Positions 26,512-35,357 of a stretch of 49,657 bases of DNA are shown here, piece by piece (position 1 is the stretch's first letter; the number at the start of each line of letters is the position of its first letter). The notes under the pieces are model-generated. The model was not told the DNA's origin, made no database searches, and was given only the letters and a program-made list of their open reading frames with translations. The stretch spans positions 1 through 49,657 of the forward strand of contig JAEYTY010000051.1 in the NCBI GenBank assembly GCA_023433775.1. Direction: 5' to 3'. The translations under genes and the position numbers were made by a program. Source of the DNA: Pseudomonadota bacterium. GTDB lineage: Bacteria; Pseudomonadota; Alphaproteobacteria; Rhizobiales; Devosiaceae.

Positions 26512-27642
26512 CTACTTTTCATGGAAGAAGTGCCGAACCGCATCAATCACGCGATGACGTTCGTCGGCCATGCCAAAATACATGGGCAGCCGAACCAGGG
26601 TTTCTGAGACCCTGTCGGTATGCGCGAGCACCCCCGCAGAGCGCCCGTAGAGCTGGCCGGACGGGCTCGAATGCAACGGAATATAGTGGAACGTCGGTGT
26701 AACCCCTGCAGCCTTCATTTCGTCGATAAAGCGGCTTCGGTCTTCGGCCGAGGGCAGCAACAAGTAATACATATGCGCGTTGTGTTCGGCATAGTCCGGA
26801 ACCTGTGGCCGCGCGACATGGCCATTTGCTTCGAGATCGGCAAACCCCTCATGGAACAGCGCCCAGGTCTCTTTCCGATCCCGGTTGATCTCGTCGACCT
26901 GCTGTAGCTGCGCATGAAGGAATGCGGCAATTATCTCGCTGGGCAGATAGGACGATCCGACATCGACCCAAGTATATTTGTCCACCTCCCCGCGCAGGAA
27001 GCGGCTTCTGTTGGTGCCTTTTTCGCGAATGATCTCCGCGCGGGAAACCATTGAAGGTTCGCTGATCGTCAAGGCGCCCCCCTCACCCGAAATAATGTTC
27101 TTGGTCTCGTGAAACGAGAATGCTGCCAGCTGTCCGAGGGCACCCGCGGGGCGACCCTTATAGGTTGAGCCGAGCGCCTGCGCCGCATCCTCGACAACGA
27201 TCAGATTCCTGGTCCTGGCAATGGGTGTAATGGCATCCATGTCGCAGGGAACGCCGGCATAATGCACGACGAAGATCGCTCGGGTTCGCTCAGTTACAGC
27301 CGCCTCGATGAGAGATGCGCTGATATTGAGGGTCTGAGGATCAATATCAACAAAGACCGGCATGGCGCCACGGAGAACCACGGCATTCGCTGTGGACACA
27401 AAGGTGAAGGAGGGCATGATCACCTCATCGCCCGGTTTCAGATCGCACAGCAGCGCCGCCATCTCAAGCGCAGCCGTGCAGGAATGGGTAAGTAGCGCCC
27501 GCGGCACGCCCAGCCTTTGCTGCAGCCAGCTGTTGCAGGCGTGGGTGAATTCGCCGTCGCCCGAGAGCTTTCGCTTTTCGAGCGCCTGCCGGATATTGTC
27601 GATCTCCTGCCCAAGGATGGCAGGCCGGTTAAAGGGCATCAT
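26512..27642 (-). CDS. wecE: dTDP-4-amino-4,6-dideoxygalactose transaminase (WecE/RffA)
   Basis: With ATG 27642 as the start the protein is 376 residues, the length of E. coli WecE, and begins MMPFNRPAILG where WecE begins MIPFN. It is a PLP-dependent DegT/DnrJ/EryC1 aminotransferase with HSCTAALEMAALL, VVEDAAQALGSTYKGRP and the Lys-bearing FSFHETKN, all closely matching WecE. It converts dTDP-4-keto-6-deoxyglucose, made by RmlAB, to dTDP-Fuc4N with glutamate. It is in line with the GT-C-like gene 35 bp upstream and the SMR-like gene 4 bp downstream. The aminotransferases FdtB and VioA are less similar alternatives. Confidence 0.9.
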   Translation of the reverse strand: MMPFNRPAILGQEIDNIRQALEKRKLSGDGEFTHACNSWLQQRLGVPRALLTHSCTAALEMAALLCDLKPGDEVIMPSFTFVSTANAVVLRGAMPVFVDIDPQTLNISASLIEAAVTERTRAIFVVHYAGVPCDMDAITPIARTRNLIVVEDAAQALGSTYKGRPAGALGQLAAFSFHETKNIISGEGGALTISEPSMVSRAEIIREKGTNRSRFLRGEVDKYTWVDVGSSYLPSEIIAAFLHAQLQQVDEINRDRKETWALFHEGFADLEANGHVARPQVPDYAEHNAHMYYLLLPSAEDRSRFIDEMKAAGVTPTFHYIPLHSSPSGQLYGRSAGVLAHTDRVSETLVRLPMYFGMADERHRVIDAVRHFFHEK

Positions 27643-27677
27643 CTTCAACATCCATTCAGCGGCGAAACACAGCGCAA

Positions 27678-29363
27678 TTAGCACGCGATTTCAGGGGCAG
27701 GGCGCGTCGCCACGACTATATCCAGCATATCCGCATTTGCGGCCAGCCTGCCCTGACGATCAAACACTAGTCCAAGCGCCAGCCCAAGCGCGTGGAAAAA
27801 CCCGGGCATCGGCTTCATAGCGGTGACGACGACCTCTGCATACTGACCATTGGGTTGAAAGCCGCCAAAACCGTATTGCGGCCGCGCCACTCCAAAGTTG
27901 CAGATCGAGACCGCGCGTTCGAGCATACTCGCTGATCCCGGTACGGGGTAGTTGCCCGTATTGATATCTAGGTCTTCGAGCGACGACACCACAACCAGAT
28001 CGCCCTGCCCCCGTCCATGGTTGAGCATACTGCTTGCGTCGTAAAACTGCAGGTGGCGGTTGAATATCCGATATTCGAGATCCCGCTCGAACACTCCAAC
28101 CACGGTTCCGTCGGGAATAGCAGCGATCTCGGACGAGGCCATGATCAGATTGTTGTCCATCACGTCTGTCAGCAGCTGCCGCGAAGCCGATACACCGAGA
28201 AAGGCGAAATAGAACAGAAACCCGGCACTGAGGACGCTCATGACGGGCTTTGGCGCTGCGAGACGCAGCACCGCAACGATCAGGCAGCCGACGAACAGAA
28301 CCAGCGTAGCCTGGTGGCGTGTTTCCCACAGGCCCCAGAAGGCCGGGGTCACGCCGACGATAGCGTAGGGGAAAATGGCCATCAGGCAGGCAGCAAATAG
28401 AACCGCCACCCATCCTGCGGACAGCAATTGCCGGGGCTGAAGCGAAAATTGTACTCGCCACTCACTTCTGGGGGATCTCGCCACGAGCACGAGCAGCACG
28501 CCCGCTACCACTAGACCGGCCACAACGAGGGCCTCGATACCGTATAGCTTGGACTGGAAGAATAGCCTGGCATCGGGGATTTGCATCTTTAGCAAGTACC
28601 AGCTTCGTTGCATGGCCGAAACCGGATCAGTCGTGAAGCTGTTGTAGTTCTCGTAAAGCCCATACGGCCTCATGAATATCGATTTTGCCGCCCAATACAG
28701 AAACGGCAGCAAAAGAAATTCTGCGTGCTTGAAAACCGCGATCACGGCGCGCCGGATATCGCCGATGCCCATCTTGCCGTCCAGGTGGCAGTAAAAGATC
28801 AGCAGCGGCATGATCCAAGACAGCGTCAAGAAAGACGGGATATTGAAGGACACGATCAGCAGGAAGACCGCCGCCAGCCGAAGCCAGATCAGTGATTTCC
28901 TCACCGACAGGACGACGAACAAGGCTGCGACGCAGAAAAACAGCGCGCTGATCGAATAGGGGATCATTACTAGTGCAAATCGCGCCTGATTGAACGGCGC
29001 CGCAGCCGTCAGGGCCGCCGCCCAAAAGGCCTCAGTTGGTGACCAGTTTGTCTGCCGCAGAATCTGGTAGATCGTGCAGGCGACGCCGCCCCAGCACAAG
29101 AAGTTTGTTATGGACCAAGTGTAGGGAATGGCCGATAGGGCAAAGGGCGCGGACAGGAAAAATGCGATGCGATTGCCAGTCTGCGAAAAGAGGTTCCACA
29201 ACCCGTCCGCGCCGGACTGGATGAGCACCCAGTCATCCCAATAGGGGACATTGACCAGCATATAGCTCCCAAAGCACACCGTGTAGACAGCAAAAATTAG
29301 CACCAGGTGAATGCTCGAAGCACTGAGTGAATGCCGGCGGCGGCTTTCGACTAGAGATCCCAT
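27678..29363 (-). CDS. Polytopic membrane protein, GT-C-like glycosyltransferase candidate
   Basis: The 561-residue product has about ten membrane segments in its first 400 residues and a soluble C-terminal part (about 410-561). The first extracytoplasmic loop contains an acidic pair in PYWDDWVL (about residues 40-47), the position of the catalytic or metal-binding Asp in GT-C enzymes such as ArnT and GtrC-like transferases. I do not recognise a specific family. As first gene of an operon with wecE and an SMR-like flippase, and with an ArnC-like synthase 2 kb downstream, it is a good candidate to transfer a lipid-linked sugar to a periplasmic glycan. A membrane protein of other function is possible. 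Confidence 0.6.
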   Translation of the reverse strand: MGSLVESRRRHSLSASSIHLVLIFAVYTVCFGSYMLVNVPYWDDWVLIQSGADGLWNLFSQTGNRIAFFLSAPFALSAIPYTWSITNFLCWGGVACTIYQILRQTNWSPTEAFWAAALTAAAPFNQARFALVMIPYSISALFFCVAALFVVLSVRKSLIWLRLAAVFLLIVSFNIPSFLTLSWIMPLLIFYCHLDGKMGIGDIRRAVIAVFKHAEFLLLPFLYWAAKSIFMRPYGLYENYNSFTTDPVSAMQRSWYLLKMQIPDARLFFQSKLYGIEALVVAGLVVAGVLLVLVARSPRSEWRVQFSLQPRQLLSAGWVAVLFAACLMAIFPYAIVGVTPAFWGLWETRHQATLVLFVGCLIVAVLRLAAPKPVMSVLSAGFLFYFAFLGVSASRQLLTDVMDNNLIMASSEIAAIPDGTVVGVFERDLEYRIFNRHLQFYDASSMLNHGRGQGDLVVVSSLEDLDINTGNYPVPGSASMLERAVSICNFGVARPQYGFGGFQPNGQYAEVVVTAMKPMPGFFHALGLALGLVFDRQGRLAANADMLDIVVATRPAPEIAC

Positions 29364-29681
29364 GGAAGTCCCCGACCAAGGATTGACTGTCTCTCACTAA
29401 TATTATTCATTTGGCATCCAGGTCACAAAGCAGGTCGATGAAGCGGCAGTTTTCGGCCGATCGGTCGGAAGACATATTGCCTAAGGGGGCAAGCTCGACG
29501 CTTAGCATGGGCAAATCTGGATGTCGTCAGGTTTGTCCCATTGTCTCAAACAACCTGGTCTCGCCAATTCTTGCGGCACACGGGCAGCTGCGTCTTGGTG
29601 ACTGCGCCGCAACGACGATGGTGTATTGACGCGCTAGTGGTTTCATGGGACCGCAGCGTAAAAATTAGGCCGCCAGTTCAA
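29364..29681. other. Divergent intergenic region between the GT-C-like and WbpM-like genes
   Basis: This 318-bp gap separates genes transcribed away from each other, so it should carry promoters for both. An AT-rich block near 29395-29412 (TAATATTATTC) could be a -10 region for the minus-strand gene, but no partner -35 is clear. A TTGACG near 29626 on the plus strand has no good -10 at 17 bp. A plus-strand frame is open through the second half, but it looks unlike the WbpM family N-terminus. No RNA or repeat was recognised. Confidence 0.45.
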
Positions 29682-31559
29682 ATGTTCGAGAACCTAAAAT
29701 CCAGTTTGATTGACATGCCGCGCGGCTGGAAGCGCACGATTTTGATCGGCCTAGATTTCGTCATGCTGGTACTGAGCTTGTGGGCAAGCTTTTCGCTGCG
29801 CCTTGATCGCTGGACGCCACCGGGCAATATCGACTCGCTGTTGATTATCATCGCCGGCCCGATAGTTGCGATCCCGGTCTTTATTCGGATGGGGCTCTAT
29901 CGGGCAGTGGTCCGCTACCTGCCCGAGCGCGCCTTATGGACCATGGTGCGTGCCGTGACGCTCGCCGTCCTGCTGTGGGTGGTAGTCGCCTTCTTGTCGC
30001 AGTTCATCAGCCGCAATGTCACCCCACGTTCGGTACCGATCATTTATTGGGCCCTCGCATCGATCTGCATCATAGGCAGTCGTTTCGCCGCCAAGCGCCT
30101 GCTGGCTATGAGCGGCGGCAGAGGGCTGCCATTCCTCCCCGCCGTCGTCATCTATGGCGCGGGCGAGGCAGGAACCCAGCTGGCCATGTCGCTCCGCGGC
30201 ACGCATGACGTCGTCGGATTTCTTGATGACAATCCCGGCCTGCATCGCCGAGAAGTTGCCGGTCTGCGCGTTCATCCCCCAGCCCATCTGCCGGCGCTTA
30301 TCCGCGACTATGGTGTCAAGCAGGTAATCCTCAGCATGCCGTCAATCAACGTCACGCGACGCAAGGAGATCGTCGGGGCCCTCAGCGACAGGGGCGTCAG
30401 CGTTCGCTCCCTTCCGGCGATGACTGATCTCGTCACCGGCAACTACCTAGTCAGCCAGGTCCGCGAGATCGAAATCGACGATCTGCTCGGGCGCTCCCCG
30501 GTACCCCCGGACCTCGACCTTATCCGCAACATGATTGTTGGCCGCACCATCATGGTCACCGGGGCGGGCGGGTCGATCGGCTCCGAGCTTTGCCGCAAAA
30601 TCGCGCAATGGAGCCCTCAACGCCTAGTGTTGTTCGAAGCCAATGAATTTGCGCTCTACCGGATCGAGCGCGAACTGGTCGACGGTGACCTGTCTATCGT
30701 GCCCGTGCTGGCATCGGTTACCGACGGGCCCCGTGTCGCCCGTGTCATAGGCGAACATGGCGTGCAGGTCGTGTTCCACGCTGCAGCCCACAAGCACGTG
30801 CCCTTGGTCGAGGCCAATGCGCTTGAAGGCATCCAGAACAATGTCTTTGGCACAAAGATAATGGTCGACACGGCCGCCCGCATGGGCGTGCAGGATTTCG
30901 TGCTGATCTCTACCGACAAGGCCGTGCGCCCCACCAATGTCATGGGCGCTACCAAGCGTTGGGCCGAACTCATCGTGCAGCAGAATGCCAATCGGCTCGC
31001 CGCCGCCCGGACCGGCCAGCATTTCTGCGCGGTGCGCTTCGGCAATGTCCTCGGTTCTAACGGCTCGGTGGTCCCACTGTTCAAGGAACAGATTGCCAAG
31101 GGCGGTCCGGTAACGTTGACCGATCGCGCCATGACCCGCTATTTTATGTCGATCAAGGAAGCGGCCGAGCTCATCGTGCAGGCGGGATCGCTCTCGGAAG
31201 GCGGCGATGTCTTCCTGCTGGACATGGGGGAGCCAGTGCTGGTCGCGGACCTAGCCGAGAACATGATCCGCCTTGCCGGGCTCAAGGTGCGCAACGTCGA
31301 AAATCCCGACGGCGATATCGACATCGTCGTCACCGGCAAACGGCCGGGCGAAAAGATGTACGAGGAGTTGTTCTACGACGCCTCAACCGCCGTACGGACA
31401 CGCCACCCCAAAATCATGCGGGCGACCAATACAACGATCGCAACGCTAGGTGATGCGTTGGAGCAGATGCGCGAAGCATTAGACCGAGCCGACGAAAGCA
31501 CCGCGCGCCAGATTTTGTTCGATGTAGTCGCCAAGAGTGAAAACCCTCAGCAGGCGTAG
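29682..31559 (+). CDS. Membrane-bound UDP-GlcNAc 4,6-dehydratase (WbpM/PglF/WreV-like)
   Basis: With ATG 29682 the protein is 625 residues. It has four N-terminal membrane segments (about 18-40, 52-70, 90-110, 118-138), a first Rossmann site GAGEAG (159-164) and the catalytic SDR domain with TGAGGSIG (293-300), STDKAVRPTNVMGATK (410-425) and RFGNVLGSNGSV. Met421 replaces the SDR tyrosine, as in retaining WbpM/PglF enzymes. It should make UDP-4-keto-6-deoxy-GlcNAc. That product can serve both the adjacent reductase fusion (QuiNAc) and, after amination, the legionaminic branch. The frame is open upstream to 29541 but the family N-terminus begins at 29682. It ends ten bases before the next start. 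Confidence 0.85.
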   Translation: MFENLKSSLIDMPRGWKRTILIGLDFVMLVLSLWASFSLRLDRWTPPGNIDSLLIIIAGPIVAIPVFIRMGLYRAVVRYLPERALWTMVRAVTLAVLLWVVVAFLSQFISRNVTPRSVPIIYWALASICIIGSRFAAKRLLAMSGGRGLPFLPAVVIYGAGEAGTQLAMSLRGTHDVVGFLDDNPGLHRREVAGLRVHPPAHLPALIRDYGVKQVILSMPSINVTRRKEIVGALSDRGVSVRSLPAMTDLVTGNYLVSQVREIEIDDLLGRSPVPPDLDLIRNMIVGRTIMVTGAGGSIGSELCRKIAQWSPQRLVLFEANEFALYRIERELVDGDLSIVPVLASVTDGPRVARVIGEHGVQVVFHAAAHKHVPLVEANALEGIQNNVFGTKIMVDTAARMGVQDFVLISTDKAVRPTNVMGATKRWAELIVQQNANRLAAARTGQHFCAVRFGNVLGSNGSVVPLFKEQIAKGGPVTLTDRAMTRYFMSIKEAAELIVQAGSLSEGGDVFLLDMGEPVLVADLAENMIRLAGLKVRNVENPDGDIDIVVTGKRPGEKMYEELFYDASTAVRTRHPKIMRATNTTIATLGDALEQMREALDRADESTARQILFDVVAKSENPQQA

Positions 31560-31569
31560 GTGGATCGGG

Positions 31570-32802
31570 ATGCGAATTGCGATAACCGGGGCGAGCGGCT
31601 TTGTTGGGCGGCAATTGGTGCCGCTGTTGCTAGCCCGGGGCGCGGAAGTTCTACTAGTCGGCCGTGAACCTGAAAAGCTGCGCCTGGCCTTCCCGCAAAC
31701 CCAGGCCATCGGCTATGCCCAGCTGGGGGCGGCAGCCAGCGGCTACGACAGCCTGCTGCACCTAGCCGTTATCAACAACGACAAGACGGCAGAGCCGGCG
31801 GATATCCAGCGCGTCAATGTCGACTTGCCCGTTAGCCTCTGCCAGCAGGCACGCGAGCTGGGCATCGCTCACTTCATTTTCCTCTCCTCAGTTCACGCTT
31901 TGGACAGAGCCGACCATTCGGATTATGCCACCTCTAAGCGACGGGCCATCGACCAGTTGGCCCACATTGCCGACATCGATAAATGGGCGTTATATCTGCC
32001 CGCCGTCGTCGGCGATGAATTGGCTGGCAAGCTGGCATTTATCAATCGCCTGCCGGGCTTCCTACGCGGGTTTGCCTTGGCGAGCCTGGGCTCGATCAAG
32101 CCGACAGTCAGCATCGGGCGGATCGCCGAAACCATACTGGACCTGCCCCCATGCAATGGCGCGCCAGTCAGGCAGGTCATCGTCTCCGATGGCCAGGGCG
32201 ACAATCCCGTTTTCAGCAAGACCAAGCGCTTCGTCGATCTAGGCTTTGCACTGTCGATCATCATCCTGCTGTGGTGGGCAATGCTCATCATCTGGGCGGC
32301 GATCCGCCTGCAGTCACCAGGGCCGGGCATTTTCCGTCAGGAGCGCGTGGGACGCAACGAGCAGGTGTTCACCTGCCTCAAGTTCAGGACAATGTACATT
32401 TCGGCACCGAATGTCGGCACCCACGAAGTGCCGGCCGCTGCCGTGACGCCGCTCGGACACTTCCTGCGCCGGACCAAGCTCGATGAATTACCCCAGGTCA
32501 TCAACATCCTGCGCAACGACATGAGCCTGGTTGGGCCCCGTCCCTGCCTGCCCAACCAGGCCAGCATGATTGGGGAACGTCGCGCCCAAGGCGTCTTCGA
32601 GATCAAGCCCGGCATTACCGGCCTGGCCCAGGTTCGCGGCATCGACATGAGCGATCCGACCGGGCTGGCAGCCTGTGACCGCGAGTATCTGTTGCTGCAA
32701 TCGCTGCTGCTTGACCTCAAGATCATCCTCCAGACGGCCCGCGGCGCCGGCTCGGGCGACAATGTCGCCATTGTCCCGTCGGGCGCCGATGGTCCGCGCT
32801 GA
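31570..32802 (+). CDS. Fusion: SDR 4-reductase plus polyprenyl-P sugar-1-phosphate transferase
   Basis: The 410-residue protein joins two enzymes. Residues 1 to about 215 are an SDR with ITGASGFVG and YATSK as the YxxxK pair, similar to WreQ/WbpV reductases that turn UDP-4-keto-QuiNAc into UDP-QuiNAc. Residues about 218-400 are a bacterial phosphoglycosyltransferase with one hydrophobic helix (about 228-250), KFRTM, RRTKLDELPQ and MSLVGPRP, which puts a sugar-1-phosphate on undecaprenyl phosphate and starts the repeat unit. ATG 31570 has TAGGTGG seven bases upstream. In Rhizobium etli these are separate genes, wreQ and wreU. Fusion would couple synthesis of the first sugar to chain initiation. 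The QuiNAc assignment is inferred. Confidence 0.83.
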   Translation: MRIAITGASGFVGRQLVPLLLARGAEVLLVGREPEKLRLAFPQTQAIGYAQLGAAASGYDSLLHLAVINNDKTAEPADIQRVNVDLPVSLCQQARELGIAHFIFLSSVHALDRADHSDYATSKRRAIDQLAHIADIDKWALYLPAVVGDELAGKLAFINRLPGFLRGFALASLGSIKPTVSIGRIAETILDLPPCNGAPVRQVIVSDGQGDNPVFSKTKRFVDLGFALSIIILLWWAMLIIWAAIRLQSPGPGIFRQERVGRNEQVFTCLKFRTMYISAPNVGTHEVPAAAVTPLGHFLRRTKLDELPQVINILRNDMSLVGPRPCLPNQASMIGERRAQGVFEIKPGITGLAQVRGIDMSDPTGLAACDREYLLLQSLLLDLKIILQTARGAGSGDNVAIVPSGADGPR

Positions 32803-32864
32803 GCCGCACGGATAATGGTCTGCAGCTAGTGTTTGGTCCGACCATGCTGTAGAGGAGACCTCTG

Positions 32865-33875
32865 ATGGAATCGACCTCTATTGCCAACCTGGAGCGACCT
32901 GGCTTGCGCGCGTTGATTATCGGTACCGGCTCGATCGGCCAGCGGCATATGAGAAACCTGCGCGCCATCGATCCCGCCATCGAATTCGTCCTGCTGCGCG
33001 CCAATACGGCGGCGCTCGAAGGCTGGCCCGACGCCCGGGTGGAGGCCGAGCTTGCGGCGGCCCTGGCGCTGAGTCCCGACTGTGCCATTCTCGCAACGCC
33101 CTCGGCTCTGCATTTTGACGTCCTGCCTTCGCTGCTGGTCCAATCCATTCCCACCTATGTGGAAAAGCCGATTGTCACAACGGCCGCTCAGGTGGCCGCG
33201 GTCCGCGCCGCGCTGGAGCGTTTCCCCCGCATGGCCCACGTTGCCGGCTTCAACCTGCGCCTTCTGCCGTCGCTGAAAGTTGCCCGGCAGTCTGTCCAGC
33301 AGGGTGAGCTTGGCCAGATTGTACGGGCGAGCTTTTCGGCCGGACAATGGCTACCCGACTGGCGCAAGGGGCGGGATCACCGTCAGGGCTACAGCGCCCG
33401 CAGCAGCGACGGCGGCGGCGTGTTGTTTGACCTCAGCCACGAGTTCGACGCGGCGCGTTTCCTGCTGGGCGAGATGAGCCTGCTGCACGCTACCACTGCC
33501 CGGGTCGACGCGCTCGAGATCGACAGCGAGGGCGTGGCGATCGCCACCGCCCGAACCGCCACGGGCGCTCTGGTCAGTGTCAATCTGGACTATGTCGCCC
33601 GCTACCCGATCCGCCGCTACGAACTGGTCGGCACCGAGGGTACGCTGACCTGGGACCTGCCCGTTAAATCGCTGGTCTGGAGTGGACCTGGTGGCCGCGC
33701 AGACAGGTCCGAAGATCCCAGGGGTTTTAACGTCGCGGCGACCTACAAGACCGCCATGCAGGCCTTTCTTGTGGGGGTAAGAACAGGCCTTTCCAGTGGG
33801 CTGCAGGATCTGGAAGATGGACTGCGCAGCACCGAACTTTCCATTCTTGCCCATGCCATGGATTTGACCACATGA
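32865..33875 (+). CDS. Gfo/Idh/MocA-family oxidoreductase
   Basis: A 336-residue NAD(P)-dependent oxidoreductase with ALIIGTGSIGQRHMRNL (about residues 15-31) and the YVEKPIV signature (about 103-109) of the family. AGGAG lies nine bases before ATG 32865. It overlaps the CMP-sugar synthetase by four bases (ATGA) and is the first gene of the nonulosonic acid operon. Proteins of this family recur beside legionaminic-acid genes, but their step is not settled. It could oxidise or reduce a sugar or cyclitol intermediate. Confidence 0.82.
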   Translation: MESTSIANLERPGLRALIIGTGSIGQRHMRNLRAIDPAIEFVLLRANTAALEGWPDARVEAELAAALALSPDCAILATPSALHFDVLPSLLVQSIPTYVEKPIVTTAAQVAAVRAALERFPRMAHVAGFNLRLLPSLKVARQSVQQGELGQIVRASFSAGQWLPDWRKGRDHRQGYSARSSDGGGVLFDLSHEFDAARFLLGEMSLLHATTARVDALEIDSEGVAIATARTATGALVSVNLDYVARYPIRRYELVGTEGTLTWDLPVKSLVWSGPGGRADRSEDPRGFNVAATYKTAMQAFLVGVRTGLSSGLQDLEDGLRSTELSILAHAMDLTT

Positions 33876-34570
33876 GTGTCATTGCAACGATTTGCGCCCG
33901 AGGCGGCTCCCAGGGTGTGCCCGGCAAGAATATCCGCTTGCTGCATGGCAAGCCGCTGATCGTGCATACGATCGAACAGGCCCAGGCCTGCGCAGGCATC
34001 GGTGGGGTCTACATCTCCACCGATTCCGCGGAAATCGCCGCTGTAGCCGAGGCTGCAGGCGCAACCGTGCCATACCTGCGCCCGGCCGAACTGGCCACCA
34101 GTGCGGCACCCAAGGTGCCGGTGATCGAACACCTTGTGAACCACCTGCGGGACCAGGGGCACCACATCGCCACCGTGGTCGACCTCGACCCGACCTCGCC
34201 GCTGCGCGACGTCGCCGATATCGAGAACTGCCTGGCTTTGCTCGATGGCGACACCGATGTGGTAGTCACGGGCTATGAGGCCGACAAAAACCCCTATTTC
34301 AACATGGTCGAGCGCAAGCCGGACGGCAATATCGGCGTGGTCAAGCCGCCGCCGGGCATGGTCGCCGGCCGGCAGGCAGCGCCGGAAGTGTTTTCGATGA
34401 ATGCCTCGATCTATGTCTGGCGCCCAGAAGCCCTATCCCGAGGCATCTGGCAAAATCGCGTCAGCCTCTATGTCATGCCACGTGAACGTTCGGTCGACAT
34501 TGATGCCGAACTGGATTTCTTCTTCGTGGAAAAGCTGATGGAGATGAAGCTTGAACGCCAAACCCGCTGA
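33872..34570 (+). CDS. legF: CMP-nonulosonate (legionaminate/sialate-type) cytidylyltransferase
   Basis: The 232-residue product has the CMP-sugar synthetase signature ICARGGSQGVPGKNIRLL (about residues 5-22) and IDAELDFFF near the C-terminus. The length is normal for NeuA/LegF. It activates a nonulosonic acid with CTP to CMP-sugar. Which acid cannot be read from this enzyme alone; PglD-like and LegC-like partners downstream point to a 5,7-diamido legionaminic type rather than plain sialic acid. It overlaps its neighbours on both sides. Confidence 0.87.
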   Translation: MSVIATICARGGSQGVPGKNIRLLHGKPLIVHTIEQAQACAGIGGVYISTDSAEIAAVAEAAGATVPYLRPAELATSAAPKVPVIEHLVNHLRDQGHHIATVVDLDPTSPLRDVADIENCLALLDGDTDVVVTGYEADKNPYFNMVERKPDGNIGVVKPPPGMVAGRQAAPEVFSMNASIYVWRPEALSRGIWQNRVSLYVMPRERSVDIDAELDFFFVEKLMEMKLERQTR

Positions 34571-35357
34571 TTTCTCACTCGCAGGGCGGGCCATTGTCGT
34601 TACTGGCGGCGGAGGCATTCTCGGCTCCAGGATGGTCGGCGCGCTTGTCGCAGCCGGCGCCAAGATAGCTGTCGTCGAACGCGAGCTCGACAAGGCCATA
34701 GCGGCCTGCGCGGGACTTGAGGGCCTGCCCGGGGAGGTCGCGCCGTTTGCGGCCGACATACGCGAAACGGCTTCCGTCGAGGCTGCGGCGGTACAGATCG
34801 AAGCCCGTTTTGGTGTTGTGCATGGCCTGGTCAACAATGCGGCCGCCAAGAGCGCCAATTTCTTCGAGCCCTTCGAGACCTTTCCGGTTGAGGACTGGAA
34901 GGAAGTGATGGACGTCAACCTCACCGGCGCTTTCATCTGCGCCCAGGTCTTCGGACGCGGCATGGCCGAGCGCGGGCATGGCGCCATCGTCAACACGCTC
35001 TCGGTCTATGGCGTGGTCGCCCCTGACCAGCGCATCTATGAGGGCTCGATGTACGAGGGACGCACCATCAATACGCCGGCAATCTATTCGGCGTCCAAGG
35101 CTGGGCTGTGGGGTCTGACCAAATATCTGTCGAGCTATTGGGGTCACCGCAATGTGCGGGTCAATGCCATCACGCCAGGCGGTGTGTTCAGCGGGCAAAA
35201 CGACGAATTCGTAGGACGCTACAGCGCTCGCGTGCCGCTTGGCCGTATGGCGGACAAGGACGAAATGTCCGGCGCCCTGGTGTTTCTGCTGTCCGATGCC
35301 GCGTCCTACGTGACTGGGCAGAATGTCGTGGTAGATGGAGGATTGACGGTTTGGTAG
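34551..35357 (+). CDS. SDR oxidoreductase (PtmA-like)
   Basis: A 268-residue classical SDR with VVTGGGGILGSRMV (about residues 16-29), VNNAAAKSANF, an NTLSVYG serine region, YSASK as the YxxxK pair and a C-terminal VTGQNVVVDGG. The start is TTG 34551 with GGAG seven bases upstream, overlapping legF by 20 bp. It resembles PtmA of Campylobacter legionaminic clusters, whose exact reaction is uncertain. Its stop overlaps the TTG start of the synthase. The intact catalytic residues suggest an active NAD(P)H enzyme on a soluble sugar. Confidence 0.83.
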   Translation: MNAKPADFSLAGRAIVVTGGGGILGSRMVGALVAAGAKIAVVERELDKAIAACAGLEGLPGEVAPFAADIRETASVEAAAVQIEARFGVVHGLVNNAAAKSANFFEPFETFPVEDWKEVMDVNLTGAFICAQVFGRGMAERGHGAIVNTLSVYGVVAPDQRIYEGSMYEGRTINTPAIYSASKAGLWGLTKYLSSYWGHRNVRVNAITPGGVFSGQNDEFVGRYSARVPLGRMADKDEMSGALVFLLSDAASYVTGQNVVVDGGLTVW

